Source: Shewanella pneumatophori
GTDB taxonomy: Bacteria; Pseudomonadota; Gammaproteobacteria; Enterobacterales; Shewanellaceae
Assembly (NCBI RefSeq): GCF_023283895.1
Contig: NZ_JAKILB010000002.1
Coordinates: 124,001-188,000 of the forward strand
Direction: 5' to 3'
DNA: 64,000 nt
Part shown: in pieces, positions 35,361 to 45,086 of the stretch
Position numbering within the stretch: the stretch's first letter is position 1
Layout of the letters: every line of letters starts with the position of its first letter
Program-made: the position numbers and the translations under genes
The notes under the pieces: generated by a model
Seen by the model: only the letters and a program-made list of their open reading frames with translations
The model's database searches: none
Told to the model about the DNA's origin: nothing

Positions 35361-36743
35361 ATGTCTGAACCGACAGCATTAAGTCTTATTCCACCAGTGG
35401 TGGTTTTGGTGTTAGCAATTTTGCTACGCCGCCCAATCCTCTCTTTGATTATCGGTGCGTTAGTTGGTTTGGCCATGTATGAGCCTGAAAACTTACTGAC
35501 CAATTTTGCTGATACCTCTTTATCTGTGATGACCGATGAAACTATCGGTTGGTTGATTTTAGTATGTGGTGGTTTTGGTGCGTTAATCGCACTCCTCGTA
35601 CGTACTGGTGGTTCAATGGCATTTGGTCGCTATGCGCTAAAGTTTGCCAACGGCCAAAAGTCATCACTATTTATGACCTTTATCTTGGGCGCAATCATCT
35701 TTATTGATGACTACTTAAACGCGTTAACCGTTGGCTCAACCATGAAGCGAGTAACTGATAAATTCAAAGTTTCTCGTGAGATGCTTGCTTATGTGGTCGA
35801 CTCAACTGCTGCACCTGTGTGTGTATTAGTGCCTTTATCTACTTGGGCGGTATTCTTTGGTGGTTTATTGGTAGATAACGGCATTGCGGGACAAGGCCAA
35901 GGCATTGCTGTTTATATGCAAGCGATCCCTTATATGCTTTATGCATGGCTTGCCGTTGCTATGGTATTGCTGGTTATTTTTGGCATAGTGCCGGCATTCG
36001 GACCAATGAAAAAAGCGCAAATTGCTGCGGCTGAAGGTAAGCCAGCAATTAAGCAAATGGATTTAGATGAAGTACAAACTTCAGATGAATACGCACTTAA
36101 AGCAATTGAAGATGAGTTCAAGCAAGCTGATAACGGCGGTAAGTTACATAACTTCTTTGTGCCAATTTTATTGTTAGTCGGCTTTACTGTGTACTTCGAT
36201 ATTGATGTGCTAAAAGGTTTGATTGCAACGTTAGCAATTACATTGCCGTACTATGGTTTGCAAAAACTGATGCCACTATCAGAAATGATGGATCAGATGA
36301 TTGACGGCTTTAAGAGCATGTTGCCTGCTATTGGTACTGTTATCGCTGCGTTTATTTTTAAAGATGTGTGCGACAAATTAATGCTACCTCAATATGTGAT
36401 TGAGAGCTTGAGTCCGTTTATGACGCCGCAATTGCTACCAGCAGTTGTGTTCTTAAGCATGTCTATTTTGGCATTCGCAACGGGTTCGAGTTGGGGTATT
36501 TTTGCGGTTTCTATTCCGATTGTGATGCCGTTGGCGCAATCTGTTGATGCCAATATCCCATTAGTTATTGGCGCGTTATTGTCGGCATCATCATTTGGTA
36601 GTCAGGCCTGTTTCTACTCCGACTCCACAGTGTTAGCTGCTCAGGGCTCAGGGTGTAACTTAGTTAGCCACGCCGTCACTCAGTTGCCTTATGCACTGAT
36701 TGCAGCGGGTATGACATTTGTTGGTTTCTTAGTTTTGGCTTAA
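35361..36743 (+). CDS. Na+/H+ antiporter, NhaC family
   Basis: A 460-residue inner membrane protein with about eleven helices and a charged cytoplasmic loop near 215-260. Family strings are FIDDYLNALTVGSTMKRVTDKFKVSREMLAYVVDSTAAPVCVLVPLSTW in the first half and ATGSSWGIFAVSIPIVMPLA with SASSFGSQACFYSDSTVLAAQGSGCN in the second. It may exchange Na+ for H+ or, as in some NhaC relatives, Na+-coupled organic acids. It is a single-gene unit followed by a strong terminator. Confidence 0.87.
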   Translation: MSEPTALSLIPPVVVLVLAILLRRPILSLIIGALVGLAMYEPENLLTNFADTSLSVMTDETIGWLILVCGGFGALIALLVRTGGSMAFGRYALKFANGQKSSLFMTFILGAIIFIDDYLNALTVGSTMKRVTDKFKVSREMLAYVVDSTAAPVCVLVPLSTWAVFFGGLLVDNGIAGQGQGIAVYMQAIPYMLYAWLAVAMVLLVIFGIVPAFGPMKKAQIAAAEGKPAIKQMDLDEVQTSDEYALKAIEDEFKQADNGGKLHNFFVPILLLVGFTVYFDIDVLKGLIATLAITLPYYGLQKLMPLSEMMDQMIDGFKSMLPAIGTVIAAFIFKDVCDKLMLPQYVIESLSPFMTPQLLPAVVFLSMSILAFATGSSWGIFAVSIPIVMPLAQSVDANIPLVIGALLSASSFGSQACFYSDSTVLAAQGSGCNLVSHAVTQLPYALIAAGMTFVGFLVLA

Positions 36744-36771
36744 TGCTGTATTTAAAATATCTTATGGCTTT

Positions 36772-36808
36772 AAAAGACCGCACTAATATCAGTGCGGTCT
36801 TTTTTTTG
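36772..36808 (+). terminator. Terminator after NhaC gene
   Basis: A 13-bp perfect stem (36772-36784 with 36791-36803), a 6-base loop and a run of eight T. Confidence 0.9.
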
Positions 36809-36946
36809 ACGTAACTAAAGTTTACTTAAAGCTTTGCTTATGTTGACGTTGAATTACGAATGCTAACCTAAGCATTATTCAAAACATAACCATCTAGTTT
36901 GCCTTGAGAGATATGTTTTAAATTTGTTGTAAATTAATACTAAATG

Positions 36947-36975
36947 TTGACGCTGTAGTAATAAAGTTGTAATTT
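36947..36975 (+). promoter_or_regulatory. Probable promoter of the large TonB receptor gene
   Basis: TTGACG and TAATTT separated by 17 bases, about 90 bases before the chosen start. Confidence 0.4.
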
Positions 36976-37064
36976 CATTGCTGTATTTGGCTGGTAAAGC
37001 TGGATAAAAATAGAAACTCAATCAAAAGAAATTGAGTTCTAAATCAACAAAGGGAATGATAATT

Positions 37065-39902
37065 ATGACGTGCATAAGTAGTTTATCTAGAGCTGTTAGA
37101 GTTGCTTTGTTAGCAACTACCGGTGCAGCATTAATGACAAGTACAGGGGTTTACGCTGAAGAGCAAGAAAACGAAGGCTTTGAAAGAATCGAAGTAACAG
37201 GTTCTAAAATTAAGCGTATTGGTGAGTTATCACCTACACCTGTAACAGTAATTACAGGCGCGCAAATGATGGATATGGGTATCACTAACGTAGCTGATAT
37301 TCTTAACAAGCTTCCATCGTCAACTGTTGGTATTTCACCAGAAACATCAAATAATACGATTTTTGCAAGTGGTTTGAACAAAACTGACTTACGTGGTTTA
37401 GGTTCTGATCGAACTCTAGTACTAGTAAATGGTCGTCGCTTTGTTGCCGGTTCAAATGGTGACTCTGCGGTCGATTTGAATACGATTCCAACTGCAATGG
37501 TTGCTCGTATGGAAGTCATTACTGGTGGTGCATCAGCAGTATACGGGTCTGATGCTATTGCGGGTGTAATTAACATTATTACTCGTACAGATGTGCAAGG
37601 TGTTGAACTTGACGCATCTTATACGCAGCCTGAGCAAAGTGGTGGTGAAGAAAGCCAGTTCTCTATTACAGCAGGCGGTAACTTTTTAGATGATAAGTTA
37701 TCAACAGTATTTAACTTTACTTATGCTGAGCAAAAAGAATTACGTCCAACAGACCGAGACTTTCTAGATAATCCTGTAGGCAGTATCTACAACCCTGATA
37801 CTTCTGAAGGTGCACCAACACGTATTCCTTATGAAGGTCGCAAGCCTCTATCTTGGATTAATGAAGCGGGTACTTTCTTTGGTGGGGACGGTAAACAATA
37901 TACCTTCGGCCCCGATGGTGCCATGAGAGAGTTTGATTATGGTGAAGGTCTAATCGAAGGTCCTGGTAACAATGGTAACTACTGTGGTCCAAGCTGTGAA
38001 GGTTACGACCCAGTAGATTATGGCTTTATTCGTACGCCGCTAGAGCGTATGGTATTTACTTTAAATACTGATTATGAGCTGAACGATGATCATAAGATTT
38101 TCACTGAAATTACTTATGTAGATTATCAGTCAAACGGTGAAAGCACGCCTGTATTCCACACTTATAACCCTATCATGGCTGATAATGCTTTCCTTCCTGA
38201 GGAAACTAAGCAATTAATGGCTGATACAGGAATGGGCGCGCTAAACCTTTACCGTATTGATAGAGAGTTTGGTAACCGTACCTATAACCAAGATCGTGAA
38301 ACTATGCGTTTCCTTGTTGGTATTGAAGGTGTTATCAATGATGATTGGGATTACTCTTTCCACGCTCAACGCGGTCAGTTAGAAGAAACAAGTCTTTGGA
38401 AAGGTGAGATTTGGGCAGATCGTTATGATCAAGCTAAAGATGCAATCTTCGATGATGCTGGAAACATTGTATGTCGTGATGCTGATGCACGTGCAGCAGG
38501 TTGTGTACCATTAAATCTTCTTGGTGAAAACCAGGCGAGTCAAGAAGCGATTAACTGGGTTAGCACAAGTGCTGGCCAAACAGCTAAGACTACACAAACT
38601 AGTGCAGGCTTAGTTGTTAGTGGTGCACTATTTGACTTACCTGCAGGTTATGTAAGTGCTGCATTCAGTGCTGATTACCGTAAAGAAGAGTCTGAAACAA
38701 ATCCAGATCAAGAGCTAATTGATGGCACTATTTTTGGTAATACTGCTAACCCTATGCGCGGTGAGTATGATGTAACTGAGTTTGCAGCTGAATTTAGTAT
38801 CCCGCTACTATCTGACATGTTCCTAGCACACGACCTAGGTCTTGATTTAGCGTATCGCTGGATGGATTACAGCACTGCTGGTCAAGATGATGCTTGGAAA
38901 GTTGGCTTGAACTGGGCACCAATTGAAGATCTACGTGTACGTGCGACTAAATCAAAATCAGTACGTGCACCTAATATTGGCGAGCTATTTAGTCCTAAAG
39001 GGCAAACTTTTGCTAGCTTTACCGATGTATGTGACAAAATTAACGTAGAGCTAGGTCCCGATGGAAATCGTAAGAAAAACTGTCAAGCTGCAGGTTTACC
39101 TGAAGGTTGGAACCCTAGCGATTCTTGGTACTTAAGTAACCACCCTGGATACAACGCAGGTAACCCAGATCTTAAAGCTGAAACCTCAAACGATTACACC
39201 ATTGGTGCGGTTTACACTCCTAGCTACCTAGATGGTTTCTCGCTTACAGTTGATTACTGGGCATTTGAAATTTCAGATGCAATTAACTACATCACAGTTG
39301 GTACTGCTGTTAAATATTGTTATGACTCAGAGTCACTAGACAATATCTATTGTGACCTATTTACTCGTGATGCAACTTCAGGTGATATCGTTGACTTTGT
39401 TCAAAGCCCTGTGAACTCAGCATCATTTGACGTTAAAGGTTTAGATATCGAGAGTCAGTACAACATTCCAACTGATAGCTTTGGTGATTTCCGTGTTCAT
39501 GTAATCGCAACGTACTTAGAGCAGTGGGAGTTTAACCCAACTGGATTTGAAAGTGATTTACAAGTTGAAGTTGGTCAATATGAAGATCCACGTTGGAAAG
39601 CGATGTTTAGCTTAGGCTGGCAGTATGACGCGCTAAATCTAGAAGCACGCGCTAACTACCGTCATTCAGCTGTTGCTGATAATGAGTGGAAGCCTGAGAA
39701 CAACAACTATAACGATATTCCATCGCACACAGTTTGGGACTTCACAGGATCATATGACTTCACTGATGACTTTACATTACGCTTTGGTATCAAGAACGCA
39801 TTTGACCTAGAGCCGCCACGTAACCCATATGTATATGATGGTGACGGTTACTACGATACAACAGGTCGTGCATTCTTCTTAGGTGCAAACTACAGACTTT
39901 AA
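37065..39902 (+). CDS. Large TonB-dependent receptor (nutrient type)
   Basis: A 945-residue outer membrane receptor. ATG 37065 has AGGGA nine bases upstream and gives a signal peptide ending STGVYA. The TonB box region IEVTGSKIKR is followed by a plug domain: TPVTVITGAQM, DLRGLGSDRTLVLVNGRRF, and MEVITGGASAVYGSDAIAGVINIITR. The C-terminus ends GANYRL, an outer-membrane sorting signal with a penultimate Arg rather than the usual aromatic. This IEVTGSRI-type group, common in Shewanella and Alteromonas, is usually linked to carbohydrate or peptide uptake rather than siderophores. It has no Fur box and its own promoter and terminator. Substrate unknown. Confidence 0.9.
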   Translation: MTCISSLSRAVRVALLATTGAALMTSTGVYAEEQENEGFERIEVTGSKIKRIGELSPTPVTVITGAQMMDMGITNVADILNKLPSSTVGISPETSNNTIFASGLNKTDLRGLGSDRTLVLVNGRRFVAGSNGDSAVDLNTIPTAMVARMEVITGGASAVYGSDAIAGVINIITRTDVQGVELDASYTQPEQSGGEESQFSITAGGNFLDDKLSTVFNFTYAEQKELRPTDRDFLDNPVGSIYNPDTSEGAPTRIPYEGRKPLSWINEAGTFFGGDGKQYTFGPDGAMREFDYGEGLIEGPGNNGNYCGPSCEGYDPVDYGFIRTPLERMVFTLNTDYELNDDHKIFTEITYVDYQSNGESTPVFHTYNPIMADNAFLPEETKQLMADTGMGALNLYRIDREFGNRTYNQDRETMRFLVGIEGVINDDWDYSFHAQRGQLEETSLWKGEIWADRYDQAKDAIFDDAGNIVCRDADARAAGCVPLNLLGENQASQEAINWVSTSAGQTAKTTQTSAGLVVSGALFDLPAGYVSAAFSADYRKEESETNPDQELIDGTIFGNTANPMRGEYDVTEFAAEFSIPLLSDMFLAHDLGLDLAYRWMDYSTAGQDDAWKVGLNWAPIEDLRVRATKSKSVRAPNIGELFSPKGQTFASFTDVCDKINVELGPDGNRKKNCQAAGLPEGWNPSDSWYLSNHPGYNAGNPDLKAETSNDYTIGAVYTPSYLDGFSLTVDYWAFEISDAINYITVGTAVKYCYDSESLDNIYCDLFTRDATSGDIVDFVQSPVNSASFDVKGLDIESQYNIPTDSFGDFRVHVIATYLEQWEFNPTGFESDLQVEVGQYEDPRWKAMFSLGWQYDALNLEARANYRHSAVADNEWKPENNNYNDIPSHTVWDFTGSYDFTDDFTLRFGIKNAFDLEPPRNPYVYDGDGYYDTTGRAFFLGANYRL

Positions 39903-39945
39903 TTTGAGTTAGCGATAACTCACTAGCAAAAAAGAGTCGAATGAT

Positions 39946-39978
39946 AAAAGCCAGTAGCAATCGCTACTGGCTTTTTTG
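39946..39978. terminator. Bidirectional terminator
   Basis: A 13-bp perfect stem (39946-39958 with 39963-39975) with a 4-base loop and T run, between the convergent TonB receptor and LysR genes. Confidence 0.9.
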
Positions 39979-40006
39979 TTTATAAGTTAGGTTTTAAGAG
40001 TAGCTA

Positions 40007-40882
40007 TTAACTAATATTGTTCTCAGTAAAAGAGTCTCTGAGTAAGGTTATTAACGCGCGAGTTTTCTCTGGTAAAAACTGCTTAGAAGGGTAGATCAGT
40101 GTCAGTTTAATTTCAGGTAATGGCCCATTGACTAAGACTTGGCTTAACTCGCCAGACTTAAGGGCATCTTTGACTAAGATGGTCGGTAGTAAGGCTACAC
40201 CTTTGCCTGTGGTTGCCATGTGCTGAATTAAGCGTAGATCATCGGAACATAACCTCAGGGTAAGGTTATCAGGTAGAGATGCCTGGTTATAACGGCTAAC
40301 CATCAGTGGGTGATGAGTAAGCTCGCTAAGCTCTGTGATATTTGGATGACTTTGCAGGTATTGTTGTGAGGCAACTAAACTGCTGGGAAAACGCAGCAGT
40401 GTTTGCTGCACATAGTCCTCGTTCTGCACTTTTACCCCATCGGGTAAGATCTGAATATCGACGTTTTGTCTCTTAAGATCAATGCTCTCTTGGCAATGCA
40501 GAACCTCTAGCTGTACGTCTGCAAATTGCTCAAGGTACTTTTCTAATAAGAGAGCGAACATATTTGAGGTAATAAGTGCAGCAGGTACCGCCACTCTTAA
40601 CACGCCTTGTACCGACTTTTGTTGATTACTCAGTAACTTGGCTGCTTGGGCGACACCCGTTAAAGGTTGATTGATTTGCTGATACAGTAAACGGCCATTT
40701 TCAGTGAGCTCTATCTTACGAGTGGTGCGAATGAGTAGCTGGCAACCTAATGACTTTTCTAGCTCTTGTAAGCGTCTGCTGACTTTTGAACGTTGTAGGG
40801 ATTGCTGTTTAGCTGCTGCACTGATCCCGCCATGCTGCACAGTCAGTACAAATAGATGCAAGTCATCCATACTAATATTCAT
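40007..40882 (-). CDS. LysR family transcriptional regulator
   Basis: A 291-residue regulator. Start at ATG 40882, with AGGTAGGA just upstream. The N-terminal helix-turn-helix (DDLHLFVLTVQHGGISAAAKQQSLQRSKVSRRLQELEKSLGCQLL) is canonical, and the effector domain begins near residue 88. The group resembles the TyrR/DmlR-like LysR proteins of gammaproteobacteria. It is divergent from the HlyD/DUF2955 efflux pair, 100 bases away, and probably controls it; the inducer is not evident. Confidence 0.88.
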   Translation of the reverse strand: MNISMDDLHLFVLTVQHGGISAAAKQQSLQRSKVSRRLQELEKSLGCQLLIRTTRKIELTENGRLLYQQINQPLTGVAQAAKLLSNQQKSVQGVLRVAVPAALITSNMFALLLEKYLEQFADVQLEVLHCQESIDLKRQNVDIQILPDGVKVQNEDYVQQTLLRFPSSLVASQQYLQSHPNITELSELTHHPLMVSRYNQASLPDNLTLRLCSDDLRLIQHMATTGKGVALLPTILVKDALKSGELSQVLVNGPLPEIKLTLIYPSKQFLPEKTRALITLLRDSFTENNIS

Positions 40883-40982
40883 TGTCCTACCTATAGGTTG
40901 CAAGTGGTCTATTTATCATTCTATTTAATCTAATTAGTAATATCTATACTACACAGCCCTCAGATTGACCTTGGATTGATTC

Positions 40983-42050
40983 ATGCAAACCGCAGAACAT
41001 GCTTTTCGTCGTTGGATGCAAAGCCTCATTTTTCTTTTTGTTATTTTGGTCGGCTATATCGTGATTGCAGATCGTTTTGCGCCGTTAACCACTGAAAGCA
41101 GAGTGCAGGGCTATGTCATTCAATTAGCTTCTGAGGTCACAGGCACGGTTGTTGCCGTGCAGGTTGATAATAATCAACAGGTCAGTAAGGGCGATAAGCT
41201 CTTTAGCATCGACAAGCAGAAATACCAGCTAGCAGTGGAGAAAGCACAGCTCACTCTGGAACAAGCTTTTGAGCAAGAGCAGGCCATGTACGCAAAAGTC
41301 TCTGCAGCAAAAGCCAATGTGGCAACCAGTAAAGCGGCGTTTGATAATGCCAATAGCGAGTACTTACGTATTAGTCAGTTAGCTAAGCGGCAGTTGGTGT
41401 CTGTTTCTATGTTGGATAATGCCTTAGCCGACAATAATGCCTCACGTTCAAGCCTCGATGCGGCTAAGCAAGAACTGCTAGCACTTAAGGTGCAACTTGG
41501 TCGCGCGCCGGGACAAAGTAACGGCGTTCTTTCGGCGCAAAATGCACTCAAGCAGGCCAAGCTGGATCTTGCTCATACACAAGTGTTTGCGCCAAGTGAT
41601 GGCGTGGTGACTAACCTGCAGCTTGAAGTTGGCAGCACAGCCAACGCTAACATGCCTCTACTGACTTTCATTCCTACTGATTCGTTGTGGGTTGCGGCTG
41701 ATTTTCGAGAAAAGGCGGTGGCTAAGATCAATAAACAGTCAAACGGACTAGTGGTATTTGATGCTTTTCCTGGGGAAGTATTTGCTTTTAATGTGCAAAG
41801 TCGAGACTTTGGTGTAGCGGCGGCGCAGCAAAGCCCAAATGGGCAATTGACTCAGGTAGAGGTCAATAATCGTTGGGTCAGAGATGCTCAGCGAGTCAGA
41901 ATTAATCTTGCTAGCGAGCATGCGTTACCTAAGCCACTATTTGTCGGATCGCGCGCGACAGTGGTGCTATACCCAAGTGAAAACGGGCTATGGGGCTTGC
42001 TTGCTAAAGTGCAAATTCATCTTGTTAGCCTGCTGCACTATATCTATTAA
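40983..42050 (+). CDS. HlyD/EmrA-type membrane fusion protein
   Basis: A 355-residue periplasmic adaptor anchored by one N-terminal helix (residues 12-30). The two half-lipoyl motifs are visible (VTGTVVAVQVDNNQQVSKGDKLFSID and VFAPSDGVVTNLQLEVGS), with a long coiled-coil hairpin between them (about 70-180) and a beta-barrel C-terminus (FVGSRATVVLY). It resembles AaeA/YibH-like adaptors. Its partner is probably the DUF2955 protein that starts 45 bases downstream; no outer membrane channel gene adjoins. Confidence 0.87.
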   Translation: MQTAEHAFRRWMQSLIFLFVILVGYIVIADRFAPLTTESRVQGYVIQLASEVTGTVVAVQVDNNQQVSKGDKLFSIDKQKYQLAVEKAQLTLEQAFEQEQAMYAKVSAAKANVATSKAAFDNANSEYLRISQLAKRQLVSVSMLDNALADNNASRSSLDAAKQELLALKVQLGRAPGQSNGVLSAQNALKQAKLDLAHTQVFAPSDGVVTNLQLEVGSTANANMPLLTFIPTDSLWVAADFREKAVAKINKQSNGLVVFDAFPGEVFAFNVQSRDFGVAAAQQSPNGQLTQVEVNNRWVRDAQRVRINLASEHALPKPLFVGSRATVVLYPSENGLWGLLAKVQIHLVSLLHYIY

Positions 42051-42095
42051 ATCCATTGCTTAATCTAATGATTTTAGTTGGAGAAGGAGGTTGTT

Positions 42096-43163
42096 GTGCA
42101 GCAAGAAACCTTATTAAAGACTAAGCGGATCTGGTTTGGTACTGTTTTCGGGCTCGCGGTCACTTTAGTGTTTGGCTGGTCAAATGGCATGTTTGCCGCA
42201 TTGCTGCCTATGTTTGTGTTAACTCAAATTGATAGGTGGAATAGCGGTTTAATAGCACAGTTAGTGATTGCTGTTATTTGGGTCTGTATTCAAGTGACCT
42301 TCATTATAGGTTTTTTTCAGCCATTCCCCTTGTTAATGACGCTAGTGGTGGCGATTTTGCTGTTGTGTAAGTGCATCGCTATGACCCATAAAAGCAGTTA
42401 TCTTTTTGGTTATATTGGATTACTGATGGGCTCAATTCTGCTCAACTATGGCAGTTATCAGGGCTTTGATTTAGAAGACTTTGTGATGGGGCTGGTGGCA
42501 TCGGCGCTGTTAACTGGGCCAATTGTCGCACTGGCATTTTACCTATTTCCTGAGCCTTGCAACATTCAGCCTTTGTCGAATTTAGCAAACCAAAATCAAG
42601 CGCAAACCCATAATGACAATCAGCGTAAAGATCATTTAGGCATGGTCAGGCAAGCTGCGCTTGGTTGGATAGTCGCCATGGCGGCATTTATTTTGTTTCA
42701 GGTAGCCGATCTAAATGACTCGCTATCAGCGCAAGCTTCAATATTGATAGTGTTAGCGCCAATGACGTTTATCGGCTCTATGGCAGTGGCAAGAATTAGA
42801 ATACTAGGCACTTTTCTAGGCTGTTTAGCTGGGATGATATTACAGCTGACTTTATATAGCCTAGCGAACAATATGATTTTGTTTTTGTTGGGCTTTGCTA
42901 TTGCTGCGGCGATTTTTTGTCGTTGGCTGGCGATGGGGGGGATAAAAGCGGGAATTGGCTTTTCGGCAATGTCTGCACTCACGGTGCCATTAACCAGTAG
43001 TTTTGTGCCTGAGCAACAAGATGCCTTTTTCTCTATCTGCTATCGCTTTAGTTCTATTGTTGTCGCTGTGGTGGTGACTTCACTAATGATATGGCTGGTG
43101 CACCACTTTTTAGTACGGGTGATCAGGTATAAGCCATTAGCCGCTAGTTCGGTAACACGATAA
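42096..43163 (+). CDS. DUF2955 membrane protein (FUSC/AaeB-like)
   Basis: A 355-residue inner membrane protein with about ten helices in two groups separated by a hydrophilic loop (about 165-200). The GTG start at 42096 is chosen because AAGGAGG lies five bases upstream; the longer TTG frame runs through that site. FGLAVTLVFGWSNGMFAALLPMFVL and APMTFIGSMAVARIRILGTFLGCLAG are typical of DUF2955, related to the aromatic acid efflux (FUSC) group. With the HlyD-type adaptor it should form an efflux pump, probably for aromatic acids or dyes, by analogy only. Confidence 0.8.
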   Translation: MQQETLLKTKRIWFGTVFGLAVTLVFGWSNGMFAALLPMFVLTQIDRWNSGLIAQLVIAVIWVCIQVTFIIGFFQPFPLLMTLVVAILLLCKCIAMTHKSSYLFGYIGLLMGSILLNYGSYQGFDLEDFVMGLVASALLTGPIVALAFYLFPEPCNIQPLSNLANQNQAQTHNDNQRKDHLGMVRQAALGWIVAMAAFILFQVADLNDSLSAQASILIVLAPMTFIGSMAVARIRILGTFLGCLAGMILQLTLYSLANNMILFLLGFAIAAAIFCRWLAMGGIKAGIGFSAMSALTVPLTSSFVPEQQDAFFSICYRFSSIVVAVVVTSLMIWLVHHFLVRVIRYKPLAASSVTR

Positions 43164-43172
43164 GCGGCTAAT
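43136..43172. terminator. Hairpin between convergent DUF2955 and PepSY genes
   Basis: A perfect 10-bp inverted repeat (43136-43145 with 43163-43172) with a 17-base loop, overlapping the DUF2955 stop. It lacks a T run, so terminator function is uncertain. Confidence 0.4.
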
Positions 43173-43185
43173 ACCTTAAGATAAA

Positions 43186-44793
43186 TTAGATCTCATTAAC
43201 CATGAGCTTGCTGCTTACTTTAGGTTCAATAGCCCAAATACTATTGGGCTCCCCCAGTGCCGTGCGGCGCTGAGCTTTGATTGCTGCGAGGTAAAAGAGC
43301 CCTGCAAACAGTAAAGCCATTAGCTCAATTAATCCGCCATTAAAGTCAGCAGGTGCCCAAGATGTTAATCCCGGAACCCACAGGGTTAATAGCGAGCTTA
43401 TTGGGATTAATAGGCAGCTCAGTGCCAGCAGTTTGAGTAAGTGAATTGCTGCAACAGCAGCCCCCCGTGCAAAGCTATAAATAAGCGCGGCAAAGAAAAT
43501 CAGGTAATAACAGCTTAAATAGTGTTGATTAATCTGCTCGTTGAACAAATACAACCACTTAGTCGCAAGCATCGCGCTACTCACCCCAAGCATAGAGCCC
43601 AAACAAATGCCAATGGTGAGTGATGACATAAAGCGCACAGAACGTTTCTGTAGGGGCTGTTTTTGGCGCCGCTTTTCAAGCCAAAGTAGGTTGCCACTGT
43701 AAAATAAAAATGCCCCTAGTAAACCAAGGCTAAAGTAAATCCAGCGAGTAAATCCGCCGCCATAATTACCAAAGTGCAGCGCAAAAAAGCTATTCACGAT
43801 ATCGCCATATAGGCCATCAGTTGCTTGATGAACGGTGCTAAATTCTACTTTATAGGTATAAGGGTTAAGATAAATATAATCGCTATAGCCACCACGCATC
43901 ATGCGATCATTGGCAACAACTTCGACAGCGAGGGAGGGAGCGGTACTCGATAATTTAGTGTATTCCATGCTCTTAATTTGGTAATCACTCGCTAGCTGAT
44001 TAATCCGTTCGATATGCTCATTAATCGAAGGTAACTGAGCGACGGAGTATTCTATGTCTGACTTGGCTCTTGGCTCAAACATGGTTTGCTCACCATAAAC
44101 TTGCTGCAGCCCACCATAAAAAGGGTCGTGAAAAGCAAACACGACCACAGTCCAAGCTATAATGAGGTGAAACGGCAAGCTAACCACACCCACAAGGTTG
44201 TGGCTGTCTAACCAAAAGCGGTTGGCACCTTTATGCTGTCGTAACGCAAATAAGCTTTTAACTAATGTTGGTAGTAATACAATGACTCCCGATACCAAAG
44301 CAATAAAGTAAAGTAGCGCCGCTAGTCCTAAAATCAACACGCCAATATCTTCATGACCAAGCTTGCCGGGGATCGCTGCTGTGCGATGTAGCTGATCGAT
44401 AAGCTCGCCTAACTCATTGCTAGTACTTAGTTGAGTCGTAATATTGCCATCATCATCTAATGTTGCATGGCGTAAGCTATCATCGAGTCTAAAGCCACGC
44501 CCTCCGCCTTTTTCGTACCAAGTGAGTGGCGATAAATCCGCAGCAAAATTTACCTTAAAGCCATCAGCAGCTTTGTCGTATTGATTAACGGCTTTGGCGA
44601 TCAATTGATCGTAGTCTTGTATCGCAATTGGACTTAGCTGAGTGTGAGGTGGCGTCGCCCATTGTTCAATTTGCGGCTTGAACATGGTGAGTGCACCGGC
44701 AAAAAAGGCGATGAATAATAGCAGTCCTGTGGTGATCCCTGTCCAAGTATGAATCGATTGGTAAGTTCGCAATACATCTGAGCGAATTTTCAT
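43186..44793 (-). CDS. PepSY-domain iron-regulated membrane protein
   Basis: A 535-residue inner membrane protein starting at ATG 44793, which overlaps the stop of the upstream gene (ATGA). The first helix region RTYQSIHTWTGITTGLLLFIAFFAGALTMFK, the large periplasmic PepSY part (about 40-360, with the DSHNLVGVVSLPFHLIIAWTVVVFAF helix inside), LHFGNYGG and further C-terminal helices are typical of the PepSY_TM family found beside siderophore receptors. Some members reduce or process ferric siderophores in the periplasm. Several in-membrane His residues (H22, and the DSHN and HFGN histidines) could bind heme. It is the third gene of the DUF3325-DUF3649-PepSY operon. Confidence 0.87.
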   Translation of the reverse strand: MKIRSDVLRTYQSIHTWTGITTGLLLFIAFFAGALTMFKPQIEQWATPPHTQLSPIAIQDYDQLIAKAVNQYDKAADGFKVNFAADLSPLTWYEKGGGRGFRLDDSLRHATLDDDGNITTQLSTSNELGELIDQLHRTAAIPGKLGHEDIGVLILGLAALLYFIALVSGVIVLLPTLVKSLFALRQHKGANRFWLDSHNLVGVVSLPFHLIIAWTVVVFAFHDPFYGGLQQVYGEQTMFEPRAKSDIEYSVAQLPSINEHIERINQLASDYQIKSMEYTKLSSTAPSLAVEVVANDRMMRGGYSDYIYLNPYTYKVEFSTVHQATDGLYGDIVNSFFALHFGNYGGGFTRWIYFSLGLLGAFLFYSGNLLWLEKRRQKQPLQKRSVRFMSSLTIGICLGSMLGVSSAMLATKWLYLFNEQINQHYLSCYYLIFFAALIYSFARGAAVAAIHLLKLLALSCLLIPISSLLTLWVPGLTSWAPADFNGGLIELMALLFAGLFYLAAIKAQRRTALGEPNSIWAIEPKVSSKLMVNEI

Positions 44794-45086
44794 TGTAACC
44801 ACCACAAACAAGCAAAAATTGAATAAACCAGTGCATTAGCACCTAATAACGTTATAAAGGCGGTTTTCGCACTGCGAAAGAGAAATACACCTGCCAAAAT
44901 GGGTAACCAGATCAGACTGATCATCCACATATTGAACTGCACTTTTACAGGGGCATCGATACCACCTGGGCCGAACCATGCAAACAGGGCGACGCTACCA
45001 TAAGCAAAGCTTAAGCCTAAAAAGATAGCTACAAAGCTTTTACGCCACCAATGAGGCTGAATCTTGTGTTGCTGAACACTTGGCAT
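44790..45086 (-). CDS. DUF3649-like small membrane protein
   Basis: A 98-residue protein with three hydrophobic helices. Start at ATG 45086, overlapping the upstream stop by one base (TAATG), and its own stop overlaps the next start (ATGA), so the three genes are translationally coupled. Size, helix layout and position between DUF3325 and PepSY genes match the DUF3649 proteins of siderophore uptake loci. Its molecular role is unknown; it is presumed to assist the PepSY protein in the inner membrane. Confidence 0.7.
   Translation of the reverse strand: MPSVQQHKIQPHWWRKSFVAIFLGLSFAYGSVALFAWFGPGGIDAPVKVQFNMWMISLIWLPILAGVFLFRSAKTAFITLLGANALVYSIFACLWWLQ

Larger units (their letters stand above)
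36744..37064. other. Intergenic region upstream of large TonB receptor
   Basis: Holds the NhaC terminator and the likely promoter at 36947-36975, with an 80-base leader. No Fur box is evident apart from a TGATAAT half overlapping the ribosome binding region. Confidence 0.5.

Noticed and set aside
37051..37067. TGATAAT half-site at the start of the large TonB receptor gene
   Set aside because: Only one half of a Fur motif is present and it coincides with the ribosome binding and start region; the receptor type is usually not iron-linked.
42698..42982. 94-codon minus-strand frame inside the DUF2955 gene
   Set aside because: Antisense shadow of a membrane protein gene with no start signal.
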